Source: Kurthia gibsonii
GTDB taxonomy: Bacteria > Bacillota > Bacilli > Bacillales_A > Planococcaceae
Assembly (NCBI RefSeq): GCF_006539985.1
Contig: NZ_BJOB01000007.1
Span: 31,729-95,728, forward strand
Reading direction: 5' to 3'
DNA length: 64,000 nt
The notes beneath the pieces are model-generated. The model did no database searches. It was not told the origin of the DNA and was given only the letters and a program-made list of their open reading frames with translations. Below, piece after piece: positions 1-8,941 of this stretch. A program made the position numbers and the translations under genes. Numbering within the stretch: position 1 is the first letter of the stretch; each line of letters starts with the position of its first letter.

Positions 1-3
1 GCC

Positions 4-867
4 ATGCGTAAAACCGTGAAGATAAGTAAACAAACAACTTCTGGTCGTAGTCAGCAATATGATACGTTAGAGGATTTAGAAAGTGCTCGGAAACAATATA
101 AAACGGAATTATTATCGAAGTATGATGTACTTGAAGAACATGAGCGCATGGTAGAAGAAGCAGAAACGTATGGTTCATCTTTAGCATCTCAATACGAAGA
201 AAAAACAGCAGTTGTGATTAAAAACAAAGAAGAAATGAACATACAGATGGATTTGTTACAGCATGATATTGTAAATTCAAAAGTGGTAATTGAACAATTC
301 AATCAGGCAAATCACGTTATTCATATGCAACAAGAAGAATTACAACAACAATTGAAAATTTTCAAAGCACATCACCAAGTATTATTTAAAGAAGCGCAAA
401 AAATCCAAGTAGATATTGAAAGAAAAGCAATGAATAAAACACGTCATCTAGAACAGCAACATGCAATACAAGTATGGCGAAATCAATTAACTTTAGAAGA
501 ATATGAAGGACGTTGGTATCAATTGATTACACAAAAAAGTCGTTTGCGTTTTACAGCAGAACTTCATTCGAAACAATCAAGCGATCTCTTCTTGTTTGAA
601 GATGTTCAATATACTTGGTTGGATATGTTATTACTATGTCAACAACATAGACATATAGCTTTTGTTACGACAGATTTAAGTGAGCGCTCTTTAGTAGATT
701 TAGAGATGTTTGAACAAAATCTACGTTTACAAGGTTTTAGTTATATAGAAAGACAAGAGATTTATGAACATTTACAGATGAACCCTCTTAAAGATTATGT
801 AGCGATTTATGAACAAGTAGAAAAACCTTATGTAATCGACTGTGAACAAGACCAATTATCTGTGTAA
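4..867 (+). CDS. Coiled-coil protein of unknown function (5' end may lie outside window)
   Basis: I do not recognise this gene. The 287-residue product is rich in Glu, Gln and Lys, with heptad-like spacing over about residues 20-165, so a long coiled coil is likely. The C-terminal third (about 170-287) looks globular, with hydrophobic strands around residues 190-225. No signal peptide or membrane segment is visible. The first ATG is at base 4 and only three bases precede it, so no ribosome binding site can be seen and the frame may continue upstream. It is followed after 12 bases by the next gene, which has a strong AAGGAGG site, so they are probably cotranscribed. Confidence 0.6.
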   Translation: MRKTVKISKQTTSGRSQQYDTLEDLESARKQYKTELLSKYDVLEEHERMVEEAETYGSSLASQYEEKTAVVIKNKEEMNIQMDLLQHDIVNSKVVIEQFNQANHVIHMQQEELQQQLKIFKAHHQVLFKEAQKIQVDIERKAMNKTRHLEQQHAIQVWRNQLTLEEYEGRWYQLITQKSRLRFTAELHSKQSSDLFLFEDVQYTWLDMLLLCQQHRHIAFVTTDLSERSLVDLEMFEQNLRLQGFSYIERQEIYEHLQMNPLKDYVAIYEQVEKPYVIDCEQDQLSV

Positions 868-879
868 GGAGGTAACTAG

Positions 880-1593
880 ATGAAATATACACTAGACATG
901 ATGTATGAATTATTAACTGAAAAACAAATGGCAGATTTATATAGTATTCAAAAAATTACACCATACGAACTTCCGATTAATGCATATCAAGTGACAATTC
1001 ATTTTCAAGCGAAAAAAAAGTATTCGATTTTCGCCGAACAAATTCTTCGTTTTTTAGCGCTATCATCATTAAATGAAGATTTGTTACAAGATATGCTTGG
1101 TTTTCAAGAGGAGGATTTACGAGAAAATATTGCGTTGTTACTAGCAGACGGGGCAATCATTGTAAATCAAGAACAGTATGAATTAACAGATTTAGGTAAA
1201 GAGAGTGCAATTGATGGCTGTGCTTCTTTACAACACTATATCAAAACCTTTACTTGTTATTGGGAACCTGTGACAGATCAATGGATTGAAGAAGTCAATC
1301 AATTCTTACCTCGTGAGCACTTGATTCATCCAGCAGTAAGTAAACAACAAAAAATGGATTTCTCTCATTCGTTTTTAGAAAAAGGATGTATTCAATCATT
1401 TTATACAAAAGTAACAGGAGAATCATTAAGCAGTCAGTATGAAGCGATTCAAATTGAAGATGTTGTTTACGAAATGAATACAACGAATAAAGTATTATCT
1501 GTTCAAGAAGTCTGTTTATTAAGTCGTGATCAAGGGACTGAAACGTATTCTATTTGGAATCCACTAGCGAGTCAGTTTGTTCGTTTAACTTAA
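880..1593 (+). CDS. Hypothetical protein with winged-helix-like segment
   Basis: This 237-residue soluble protein was not recognised. About residues 45-110 have the pattern of a winged helix-turn-helix: helical stretches, then an LLADGAIIV / YELTDLGKE strand-and-wing signature typical of such domains. The C-terminal half is mixed alpha/beta without a motif I can name. The ATG has an ideal AAGGAGG site 7 bases upstream. It sits second in a tight four-gene cluster, 12 bases after a coiled-coil gene and 15 bases before a membrane protein gene. It could bind nucleic acid or be a protein-interaction module; neither is shown by the sequence. Confidence 0.6.
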   Translation: MKYTLDMMYELLTEKQMADLYSIQKITPYELPINAYQVTIHFQAKKKYSIFAEQILRFLALSSLNEDLLQDMLGFQEEDLRENIALLLADGAIIVNQEQYELTDLGKESAIDGCASLQHYIKTFTCYWEPVTDQWIEEVNQFLPREHLIHPAVSKQQKMDFSHSFLEKGCIQSFYTKVTGESLSSQYEAIQIEDVVYEMNTTNKVLSVQEVCLLSRDQGTETYSIWNPLASQFVRLT

Positions 1594-1608
1594 AAGGAGA
1601 GAAGTATA

Positions 1609-2328
1609 ATGAGAAAGAATGTATTTATTATTTTTTATATTGTAAATTTAATCGTTCTACTGCTCATTATGCTTCCAATTCTTTCTAAAAGAGACTGGTG
1701 GATGTTATTATTAATGTTATTATATGCAGCCATCATCGCAACACTTTACTTTAGTACATTATTTGGTGTTAAAAAGGGACTGTTATATGCTTTATTTGTA
1801 GGGATTTCAGTATATAGTATTATGTCCTACGGAAGCCTTCTTCCTTTCATTAAAAGTGGTGGTGCATATGAACAGTTATTATATATGGCAATTGCTAGTT
1901 TATGGCTTGTGAGTATTGCAATCATACAAGCTTTTACATATCAAATGCCTCTCGCTATGCGCACGGTTTTTAGCTTTTTTATCATTATTGTTATACATTT
2001 TTTTATCATTCCAATTTTTGCATTGTTTAATCGCTATTATATAGGTGATTTTTCATACTATCATTTTGAAATTCAATTAAGTGGGTACTTTATTATTATT
2101 GGGTTTTCAATTATTTATTATATCATCTTATTATTTTTAGAAATGATTTGGCTTGTTAAGTATTCGATCACATTGCAGAATTATATGATTGGAGTTTTTG
2201 TTTCGATTATGAGTATACCAATCATCGTCGCTTTACGCGTAGGTCTTTGGGAAACCAGTGTTGTTGCTTTTTTTATCATGATGAGCATTATCGTCGTTTC
2301 AAAAACAAAAGTAGAGGAGGGCAGCTGA
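1609..2328 (+). CDS. Polytopic membrane protein of unknown function
   Basis: The 239-residue product is almost entirely hydrophobic, with about seven or eight membrane-spanning stretches from residue 5 to about 233 and a short charged tail. No transporter or enzyme motif is recognised. It starts at an ATG preceded by AAAGGAGAG at good spacing. It ends 1 base before the downstream flavoprotein gene, whose ribosome binding site lies inside the end of this gene. That suggests translational coupling and a shared function with the oxidoreductase. Confidence 0.6.
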   Translation: MRKNVFIIFYIVNLIVLLLIMLPILSKRDWWMLLLMLLYAAIIATLYFSTLFGVKKGLLYALFVGISVYSIMSYGSLLPFIKSGGAYEQLLYMAIASLWLVSIAIIQAFTYQMPLAMRTVFSFFIIIVIHFFIIPIFALFNRYYIGDFSYYHFEIQLSGYFIIIGFSIIYYIILLFLEMIWLVKYSITLQNYMIGVFVSIMSIPIIVALRVGLWETSVVAFFIMMSIIVVSKTKVEEGS

Positions 2329-2329
2329 T

Positions 2330-3817
2330 ATGAAAAAAGTATCGATTATTGGGGCGGGGTTAAGTGGACTAACAGCGTCCATTCTACTTGCGAAAGAAGG
2401 TTTCGAGGTTACCATCTATGAAAAAAGTAAAAAAGTAGGTGGGAATTTTACAGCATTACAGTTTGAAGATCATCTTTTTGAGTTTGGCCCAACTTTTTTT
2501 ACGATTCCAGAACTACTCGAAAGTATCTTTCTACTAGCAGGAAAAAATATAGAAGATTATCTTGATTTGGAAATTTTAACACATCATACACACGTCTATT
2601 TTGAAAATGGCGATAATTTTTGCCTTTCTACAAATGTAGAAGAAATGATTGAACAATTAAAAAAAATAGATTCTACAGGTGCTGAAAATTATCACGATTT
2701 TTTAGCAGAAATAAAACGACTATATTTTGAAGTGAATGAATTATCAATGAATTTACAAATTACAAATTGGTCAAAATTAGTAAAGATTCCTATTCGTAAT
2801 TTGATTTTAAAATTACGTCCTTTTCAAAGTTTGGACCGCTTTTTACGTAAATATTTTGAGAATGAACAAATTATTCAATTACTTGCGAAATATGCAAATC
2901 GTGGTGAAATGTTAGTGAGGTCTACACCTGCATTTTTTGCTGCTTTTCTATACCCTATACTAACGGCAGATGTCTTTTATGTGAAAGGTGGAATAAGGGA
3001 GATACCTTGTGCATTAAAAAAGCTAGCTATCGAATTAGGAGTTAAAATTTATACTGAAAAAGAAATTACAAAAATACATTTGAAAAATAATCAAGTAGAA
3101 GGTATCCAAATTAACGAAAATCTGAGTATTGAATCAGACTATGTATTAATTAGTAGTGCGCAACTATTAAATAGTGATACGCTCTTATCTGATTTTACAG
3201 TTGTGAATGAAAGAGAAAAATTCATTGTAACAGAAGAAAGTAATTTATCTCAATTTGTTTTACTACTTGGATTAGATCGCTATACGAACTTAAAAACACA
3301 TACTGTTTTATTTTCAAGCGATGTGGAAAGAGAAGTAGAACAAATTTTAAATGGAGAATTTGCTGAAAATCCGACCATTTATATTTATAATCCTGCTTTT
3401 CAAGAACCTGAGCGTTTTAAATCGGGTGATTGTTTAGTGCTGATGGTGTCAATTCCAACAAATGATTTATACTCGACTTCTTATCGAGCGAGCATTGCTT
3501 CTTACCGACATCATTTAGTGAGCGAATTGAAAAAATATGGTTTTGACTTAGAAGAATCGATTGTAGAAGAAAAAGTCTGGACATCCAAAGATTTAAAAAA
3601 TCGATTCAATTCAACGAAAGGTGGCATACATGGAGCTATTTCGAAAACGTTCGCGGCTGCCTACATTCGTCCACCTGTTAAAAGTGATGAAATTAAAGGA
3701 TTATACTTTACATTAGTGGACACAAATCATCCGGCAGGCTCAACAGAAGCATTAAAAAATGGCATTCATCTTGCTACGAGTATTATTGAGGAAGCACGTG
3801 AAAATCCATTAATTTAA
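2330..3817 (+). CDS. Phytoene desaturase-like FAD-dependent oxidoreductase
   Basis: The 495-residue protein begins with a Rossmann dinucleotide-binding motif (GAGLSGLTA, residues 8-16) and an acidic strand end at YEKSKKVGG. This is the N-terminal signature of the FAD amine-oxidase/phytoene desaturase/CrtN group. The C-terminal VDTNHPAGSTEALKNG resembles the second FAD-contact segment of that family. Substrate cannot be assigned. No phytoene or squalene synthase gene lies nearby, so a carotenoid role is only a possibility. It is last in a four-gene cluster and is followed directly by a strong hairpin terminator. Confidence 0.7.
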   Translation: MKKVSIIGAGLSGLTASILLAKEGFEVTIYEKSKKVGGNFTALQFEDHLFEFGPTFFTIPELLESIFLLAGKNIEDYLDLEILTHHTHVYFENGDNFCLSTNVEEMIEQLKKIDSTGAENYHDFLAEIKRLYFEVNELSMNLQITNWSKLVKIPIRNLILKLRPFQSLDRFLRKYFENEQIIQLLAKYANRGEMLVRSTPAFFAAFLYPILTADVFYVKGGIREIPCALKKLAIELGVKIYTEKEITKIHLKNNQVEGIQINENLSIESDYVLISSAQLLNSDTLLSDFTVVNEREKFIVTEESNLSQFVLLLGLDRYTNLKTHTVLFSSDVEREVEQILNGEFAENPTIYIYNPAFQEPERFKSGDCLVLMVSIPTNDLYSTSYRASIASYRHHLVSELKKYGFDLEESIVEEKVWTSKDLKNRFNSTKGGIHGAISKTFAAAYIRPPVKSDEIKGLYFTLVDTNHPAGSTEALKNGIHLATSIIEEARENPLI

Positions 3818-3857
3818 AAAAACTGCTGAATGGCTTAATGCATCATTCAGCAGTTTT
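3818..3857. terminator. Bidirectional hairpin terminator
   Basis: AACTGCTGAATG pairs with CATTCAGCAGTT, flanked by A and T runs on either side. It lies between two convergent genes and can serve both. Confidence 0.85.
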
Positions 3858-3865
3858 TGTATAGA

Positions 3866-5137
3866 TTAAAATCCGATTGTATGTTCGTCTTCTTCCCATT
3901 CATTTCGTTCCGTATTTTTACGTTGTTTTTGAAGGTCTGTAATGACTTCTTCGTAGTTTAACTCTTGATCATAGTGCCAGTTAAGTGCTACAGAAATATA
4001 GAATTCATTCAATTGAGACATCGATAATTTTTTCGATAATTTTGCAGCATGTTGAAGTTGCTCCTCTGTGAAGATGTGCTGTTGATCAAGATTTTGTAAA
4101 TAATGCAGGCGCATTTCTTTGTTTGGATTTTTAATTTCGTAAGCTCGGTCAAAACGTCCAGCACGATTAATTAGAGCAGGATCAATGCGTTCAGGATAAT
4201 TTGTTGTCCCAATGACGAATACACCATGACGCGACTGTGCACCGTCTAAAGCGTTTAAAAAGACAGAGCGTGCGTATTCAGGCATTGATTCAATATCTTC
4301 AATGACAAGAATTGCAGGAGACAGTGAGCTAACTAAACGGAATACTTCTTGAATCGATTCACTGTCTGTATGCTCCGTAATCTGCCAATAAACAACAGGT
4401 GCATCGACAGAACCAGTAATTGACTTTACAAGTGTTGTTTTTCCATTACCTGGTGAACCATATAATAAAATACCACGCTTATATGGAATGTTGTAGTGCT
4501 TATAAAACTGTCCATCATCTTTAAAGAATTCATCAATTGAACGGAAAATATTACGCTTTAATTGCTCATCTAAAAATACATCTTCGCGTGAAATATCGCC
4601 ATATTCGCCTAAATTACTACGGCGTAAACCATCGTCTGTATCGACTAAATATGATACTTGAGACATAAGCACATTACGCAATTGTTTATTCACACCATCA
4701 ATGAATTTCTTCATATGTTCAGAAGACGGAGCGAAGTAACAGATTTCTTCTTCTCGCCATGAGTCCTCACAAAATAGTGTTGCTGGCGCAATAGCTACTT
4801 CATAATCAGGGTAATAAATGAGTTTATTATCAAGTGTAATAAATTCATGCAGTGCATCATCTTGTTGCAACCACGATAATGGTTCTAAATTATAGGTTGG
4901 TTCTGCTTCATATAAATAGGTAAGAACTTCGAATTTTAATAAGTCTTTGTGCATTAATTCGATAATGTGTTGATCGAACTGAGAATTATTTAAAACTAAT
5001 TTTAATGGTCGCCATGTTGTTTCAATGCGCTCATTTAAAATATGTGTAATACGTTTAAAGAACGAAGCATATTCTGCATAGTTCGGTAACTCTTTTGAAA
5101 CATCTTCAGTAAATGGATATAAATAAGAATAAATCAC
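3866..5137 (-). CDS. AAA-family ATPase (BCS1/26S-like ATPase domain)
   Basis: This is a 423-residue protein with one C-terminal AAA domain. Walker A is GSPGNGKT (227-234), Walker B is ILVIED (276-281), sensor 1 is TTN (311-313), and an arginine-finger region NRAGRFDR follows at about 324-331. The N-terminal 200 residues match nothing I can name and may bind substrate. The start is GTG at 5137 with an AGGAGGA site 8 bases upstream. No membrane segment is seen. It stands alone, convergent with the flavoprotein operon. AAA proteins of this type remodel protein complexes, but the target here is unknown. Confidence 0.8.
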   Translation of the reverse strand: MIYSYLYPFTEDVSKELPNYAEYASFFKRITHILNERIETTWRPLKLVLNNSQFDQHIIELMHKDLLKFEVLTYLYEAEPTYNLEPLSWLQQDDALHEFITLDNKLIYYPDYEVAIAPATLFCEDSWREEEICYFAPSSEHMKKFIDGVNKQLRNVLMSQVSYLVDTDDGLRRSNLGEYGDISREDVFLDEQLKRNIFRSIDEFFKDDGQFYKHYNIPYKRGILLYGSPGNGKTTLVKSITGSVDAPVVYWQITEHTDSESIQEVFRLVSSLSPAILVIEDIESMPEYARSVFLNALDGAQSRHGVFVIGTTNYPERIDPALINRAGRFDRAYEIKNPNKEMRLHYLQNLDQQHIFTEEQLQHAAKLSKKLSMSQLNEFYISVALNWHYDQELNYEEVITDLQKQRKNTERNEWEEDEHTIGF

Positions 5138-5196
5138 AAACTCCTCCTAATAAAAGAAATACATCAATATTTTAACATAAAAGTTAAAAGTAAATC

Positions 5197-5236
5197 AAAA
5201 AAGAGACTTTGACAATTTTGCCAAAATCTCTTTATA
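5197..5236 (-). terminator. Terminator of yqhL-like gene
   Basis: Read on the minus strand, AGAGATTTTG and CAAAGTCTCT form a stem followed by a T run just after the rhodanese stop codon. Confidence 0.7.
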
Positions 5237-5238
5237 CA

Positions 5239-5625
5239 TTATTTACGTGAATATTTTACTTTACCAGACCATTTTTTGAAGCCGCCTTCAAGTTGATAAA
5301 GGTTTTTGTATCCTTTACCTTTTAAGAAAAGTGCTGCACGTGCACTACGACCTGCATTGTCACAGTACAAGTAAATTGGAATGTCTTGACGCAATTCTTT
5401 GTAGCGTGTACGAAGTTGTGTAGATGGTAGGTTACGCGCACCTAAAATATGACCATCTTCAAATTCTTTTTTCTCACGCACATCGATTAGTTGCGCTTTG
5501 CGGTATCCCGCCTTGAAATCTTCTTCAGATAGTGTTGTTACAGCTCTTTTTGAACGGAAACCATTAATCAAAATGAACGCAACAAGCACGACTAAAATAA
5601 TGATAATACTGTATAACCAGCTCAC
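5239..5625 (-). CDS. yqhL: Membrane-anchored rhodanese-like protein YqhL
   Basis: The 128-residue product has one N-terminal membrane segment (about residues 3-22) and a single rhodanese domain. The active-site loop carries the cysteine in YCDNAGRSA, and the domain has the typical LIDVREKKEFEDGHI and LEGGFKKW motifs. Rhodaneses move sulfane sulfur to acceptors; the true acceptor of YqhL is not known to me. It is divergent from lipM, as in Bacillus, which supports the name. The likely orientation places the domain in the cytoplasm next to the membrane. Confidence 0.85.
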   Translation of the reverse strand: MSWLYSIIIILVVLVAFILINGFRSKRAVTTLSEEDFKAGYRKAQLIDVREKKEFEDGHILGARNLPSTQLRTRYKELRQDIPIYLYCDNAGRSARAALFLKGKGYKNLYQLEGGFKKWSGKVKYSRK

Positions 5626-5774
5626 GAGTAAATTCCCCTTTCTTTCTACAATACTATTATAAGAGAATGAATCAAATTCGTCTATGATGTTCCGTGGTAA
5701 AAGAGGAATTGTATAGTAATTACCTTAATTGTTTGATAAAATGAGTAGGCTAAGATTGGAAGGGAGAGATATAA

Positions 5775-6608
5775 GTGACAAAACAATGGTATTTCATCAA
5801 TTCAGGACCATGTGATCCTGCATATAATATGGCTTTAGACGAGGCGTTATTACATTGGCATGCTGAAGAAAAGCTACCGCCGATGATTCGTTTTTATGAA
5901 TGGAACCCAGCGACATTATCTGTAGGCTATTTCCAAAAAGCAAAGAGAGATATCGATTTCGATCAATTAGAGAAGTTGAATTTAGGATTTGTTCGTCGAC
6001 CAACAGGGGGGCGTGCCGTTTTACATGAACATGAGCTTACATATAGTATCATCGTATCTGAAAACTATCCAAATATGCCAAAGACGGTAACGGAAGCATA
6101 TCGTGTACTGAGTGAAGGCTTACTAAAGGGCTTCCAAAATCTCGGTTTAGATGCTTATTTCTCAATACCTGAAACCAATGAGCAAAAAGAGGCACTTGCA
6201 AAACCGAAAAGTGCTGTATGTTTTGATGCGCCGAGTTGGTATGAGTTAGTAGTAGAAGGAAAAAAAGTGGCAGGTAGCGCGCAAACACGTCAAGAAGGTG
6301 TTATTTTACAACATGGTGCCATTTTAATCGATTTAGATGCAGAAAAATTACTATCTGTTTTTAAATTTAAAAGTGATGAAGCGCGTGAACGTATGCGTCA
6401 TAAATTACCTGAAAAAGCCGTAAGTATTAATAGTTTAGCCAATCGAACTGTAACAGTTCAAGAGTGTATCGAAGCATTCTATAATGGATTCCAAGAAGCG
6501 CTTGATATTGAATTAGTACCATACGAATTAACAGCCGAACAGCAACAATTTGTAGAACAATTAGCCGAAACAAAATACCGTTCAACTGAATGGAACGATA
6601 AATATTAA
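5775..6608 (+). CDS. lipM: Octanoyl-[GcvH]:protein N-octanoyltransferase LipM
   Basis: This 277-residue enzyme of the biotin/lipoate ligase-like fold transfers octanoyl from acyl carrier protein to GcvH in lipoate synthesis (EC 2.3.1.181). The segment [17 protein letters not shown] (74-90), the catalytic cysteine in [12 protein letters not shown] (C149) and the lysine motif GKKVAGSAQ (about 162-170) are all present. The start is GTG at 5775, preceded by GGAAGGGAGAG. Lipoate made this way would be needed by the branched-chain dehydrogenase E2 encoded at about 30.4 kb in this window. It sits divergent from yqhL as in Bacillus. Confidence 0.93.
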   Translation: MTKQWYFINSGPCDPAYNMALDEALLHWHAEEKLPPMIRFYEWNPATLSVGYFQKAKRDIDFDQLEKLNLGFVRRPTGGRAVLHEHELTYSIIVSENYPNMPKTVTEAYRVLSEGLLKGFQNLGLDAYFSIPETNEQKEALAKPKSAVCFDAPSWYELVVEGKKVAGSAQTRQEGVILQHGAILIDLDAEKLLSVFKFKSDEARERMRHKLPEKAVSINSLANRTVTVQECIEAFYNGFQEALDIELVPYELTAEQQQFVEQLAETKYRSTEWNDKY

Positions 6609-6616
6609 TATAGAAG

Positions 6617-6649
6617 GAAAAAATCGTGCTGTATAGTGCGATTTTTTTC
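6617..6649 (+). terminator. Terminator after lipM
   Basis: AAAAATCG and CGATTTTT form a short stem followed by a run of T. Confidence 0.7.
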
Positions 6650-6740
6650 TATCAATCATACGCTTTTTTACAGCAATTATTCTTCTCATGAAATAGATTA
6701 TGGTATGATAAAAAACGTAGAAATAAAGGAGTGAATAAAG

Positions 6741-7082
6741 TTGAATTTGAACAAGTTGGCAGCCTATTTCTTGCCTGCCTTTGCGATGTTTTCAATTAGT
6801 GCCTTAACGATGTTTGGTGCATTCGGTACAGATAAAGAAAACCTAGCGATTTTTAGTTTATCATTGATTATTGTGTATCCGATTACATTTATTATACAAG
6901 GTGTATCTTGTGCAATTCATCACTATTCAGTGATTCCGGCAATCGGGATTTCATTGATTGCATTCATTATTATTTTCTTCGTTGTCATTGGTGGAGATAA
7001 TACGATTTATGGTGTGTATTACTTTGCTTTATTCGGTGCAGGGTATGGGATTACATATATGCTACGTCGCATGAAAAAATAG
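6741..7082 (+). CDS. Small polytopic membrane protein
   Basis: The 113-residue product has four likely membrane segments (about residues 8-27, 36-55, 61-84 and 87-106) and a basic tail (RRMKK). I do not recognise the family. The start is TTG at 6741 with AAAGGA about 11 bases upstream; no in-frame ATG gives a better start. It is monocistronic between two terminators, and its position corresponds to the place of other small membrane genes between lipM and yqhQ in Bacillus. Confidence 0.65.
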   Translation: MNLNKLAAYFLPAFAMFSISALTMFGAFGTDKENLAIFSLSLIIVYPITFIIQGVSCAIHHYSVIPAIGISLIAFIIIFFVVIGGDNTIYGVYYFALFGAGYGITYMLRRMKK

Positions 7083-7090
7083 AGCTAACT

Positions 7091-7143
7091 AAAAAGGTCG
7101 TAACATGGCGTGTTTGATACACGTACGTTACGACCTTTTTTTG
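7091..7143. terminator. Strong bidirectional terminator
   Basis: AAAAAGGTCGTAAC and GTTACGACCTTTTT pair perfectly around a loop that has its own short stem. It separates convergent genes. Confidence 0.9.
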
Positions 7144-7170
7144 TTGATTCGTCTAAGGTGTTTAATTGAT

Positions 7171-7362
7171 TTAGCGTGATTGCTTTTGTTCTTCAAGTAA
7201 TCTTTTATAGACTTTATATGTTTGGAGTGCGGTCACTAACATGAACAGAAGTAGAATAGGTACTAGCACGTATAAAATGATTTTTCCACTTACGACATCC
7301 ATCATATAAAGCACAAGAGCAATAACACAGAAAAAAAGCATATTAAAGCCGAGTTTCCTCAT
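7171..7362 (-). CDS. Small two-helix membrane protein
   Basis: The 63-residue product has two hydrophobic segments (about residues 7-21 and 26-46) and a charged tail rich in Lys, Arg and Gln. The open frame could begin at a GTG at 7371, but the GAGG site overlaps that codon. The ATG at 7362, 7 bases after GAGGTG, is the better start. It lies 19 bases downstream of yqhQ and is probably cotranscribed with it. Function unknown. Confidence 0.6.
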   Translation of the reverse strand: MRKLGFNMLFFCVIALVLYMMDVVSGKIILYVLVPILLLFMLVTALQTYKVYKRLLEEQKQSR

Positions 7363-7381
7363 AATAAACACCTCATTTTAA

Positions 7382-8344
7382 TTAATTCGAATCTTGATTC
7401 ATTGTTTGGATAATTTCAGGATTTTGTTCTACTTCTTTTAATTTTTTAAATGAAGCAATTGCCACTTCTACTTGATCATCTTGTGGTTCTTTTGTTGTTA
7501 AAAGTTGTAACCATAAACCTGGATATCCTAAAAAGCGTAGTATAGGAATATCACGGCAAGCATTTGTCGCTTGTAATACTTCAAAAGAGATACCAAGTAC
7601 GACAGGTATTAATAAAATGCGGTCTACTAATCGTAACCAAAGTGGATCCGTTGGTACAAAGAAATAAAGAACCATCGCGACAAATACGGTAAACAGCATA
7701 AAACTTGAGCCGCAGCGATAATGTAAGCGAGATTGCTTTTGTACATTTTCAACGGTTAGTTCTAGGCCATTTTCATAACAATTAATGACTTTATGTTCAG
7801 AGCCATGGTATTGAAAAACCCGCTTAATAATCGGTGTTAGTGATACGAGATAAATATAGGATACGAGTAGAATAAGTTTAAAGCCACTCTCTACTAGAAT
7901 TTGTGCCGTGTCACTAGGGAAAATACTTTTTAAACTATTTGCTAGAAAAATTGGAATGAGTGTGAAAATAAACTTTCCGAATAAGAAAGAAAGAATTCCG
8001 ATCGCTGCTACACCGAGCCAAAGCTGTAACTTCGACATGTTCTTTTCTTTTTCTTCTTTTGACAATTCTTCCCCAGGTGTTACATCATATCGATCACTCG
8101 CAAACTGTAGGTGTTTCGACCCGTTTGCAGCTGATTCAATCAGTGCAACAATGCCTCTAATAAAAGGAATTTTCTTCATTTTTTGATACGTTGGATTTTT
8201 TACGCGCTTAGCGTAATAGTAATCAATCGACCCATCGTTTCGACGAATTGCAGAAACCGTATGTTGTCCACCACCCATCATGACACCTTCAACGAGCGCT
8301 TGACCACCATATACAGTTGTATTTTTTTCTTGATTCAATTTCAC
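7382..8344 (-). CDS. yqhQ: DUF1385 membrane protein YqhQ
   Basis: This 320-residue integral membrane protein carries the family hallmark GGQALVEGVMM near the N terminus. A second conserved stretch, FQYHGSEHKVINCYE, is followed by the RCGSSF region and several membrane helices between residues 100 and 265. The start is GTG at 8344 after GAGAGCGG. Its place just before aroQ, transcribed away from it here, matches the Bacillus yqhQ region. Biochemical role is unknown. Confidence 0.88.
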   Translation of the reverse strand: MKLNQEKNTTVYGGQALVEGVMMGGGQHTVSAIRRNDGSIDYYYAKRVKNPTYQKMKKIPFIRGIVALIESAANGSKHLQFASDRYDVTPGEELSKEEKEKNMSKLQLWLGVAAIGILSFLFGKFIFTLIPIFLANSLKSIFPSDTAQILVESGFKLILLVSYIYLVSLTPIIKRVFQYHGSEHKVINCYENGLELTVENVQKQSRLHYRCGSSFMLFTVFVAMVLYFFVPTDPLWLRLVDRILLIPVVLGISFEVLQATNACRDIPILRFLGYPGLWLQLLTTKEPQDDQVEVAIASFKKLKEVEQNPEIIQTMNQDSN

Positions 8345-8497
8345 ACCGCTCTCTATGTATAAGATTAAAACTTCTTCAATTGTACTAAAAAATGATGATA
8401 AACTCTAGAAAAATCCTTTACACCGTTGAAAAACCTACGCCTTACGAAATATATGATAGAATGAATACAAACAATTAGGAAAAAGGGGAGATTTTTC

Positions 8498-8941
8498 ATG
8501 CATTACTTATGTTTAAATGGTCCAAATCTAAATCGTCTTGGTAAACGTGAACCAGCAATTTACGGATATGAGACACTTGCGGATCTTGAGTTACGTTTAT
8601 CAGAAGTAGCAGCTGCTGAAGGAGCGACAATTGAATTAAAGCAATCGAATCATGAGGGTGAGTTAATCGATTGGATTTATGAAGCAGAGGACGGCAAAGT
8701 AGACGGTATTATTTTTAATCCAGGTGCTTATACACATACAAGTGTTGCGCTTCGTGATGCCATTGCAAGTGTAGAAGTACCTGTGATTGAAGTGCATATT
8801 TCAAATATTCATCAGAGAGAAGCTTTCCGTCATCACTCCTATTTAGCGCCTGTTTGTGTAGGGCAAATTAGTGGTTTAGGCTTATATGGATATGAAGCGG
8901 CACTACGCACGTTCTTATCGAAACAAAAGGGGCAAAAATAA
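8498..8941 (+). CDS. aroQ: Type II 3-dehydroquinate dehydratase
   Basis: This 147-residue enzyme converts 3-dehydroquinate to 3-dehydroshikimate in the shikimate pathway (EC 4.2.1.10). The signature [18 protein letters not shown] contains the active-site Arg and Tyr region, INPGAY-like substrate loop appears as [10 protein letters not shown], and [13 protein letters not shown] carries further active-site residues. The length is normal for the type II dodecameric enzyme. The start has an AAAGGGGAG site. It is immediately followed, with no gap, by an M24 peptidase gene, as in Bacillus (yqhS-yqhT). Confidence 0.96.
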   Translation: MHYLCLNGPNLNRLGKREPAIYGYETLADLELRLSEVAAAEGATIELKQSNHEGELIDWIYEAEDGKVDGIIFNPGAYTHTSVALRDAIASVEVPVIEVHISNIHQREAFRHHSYLAPVCVGQISGLGLYGYEAALRTFLSKQKGQK

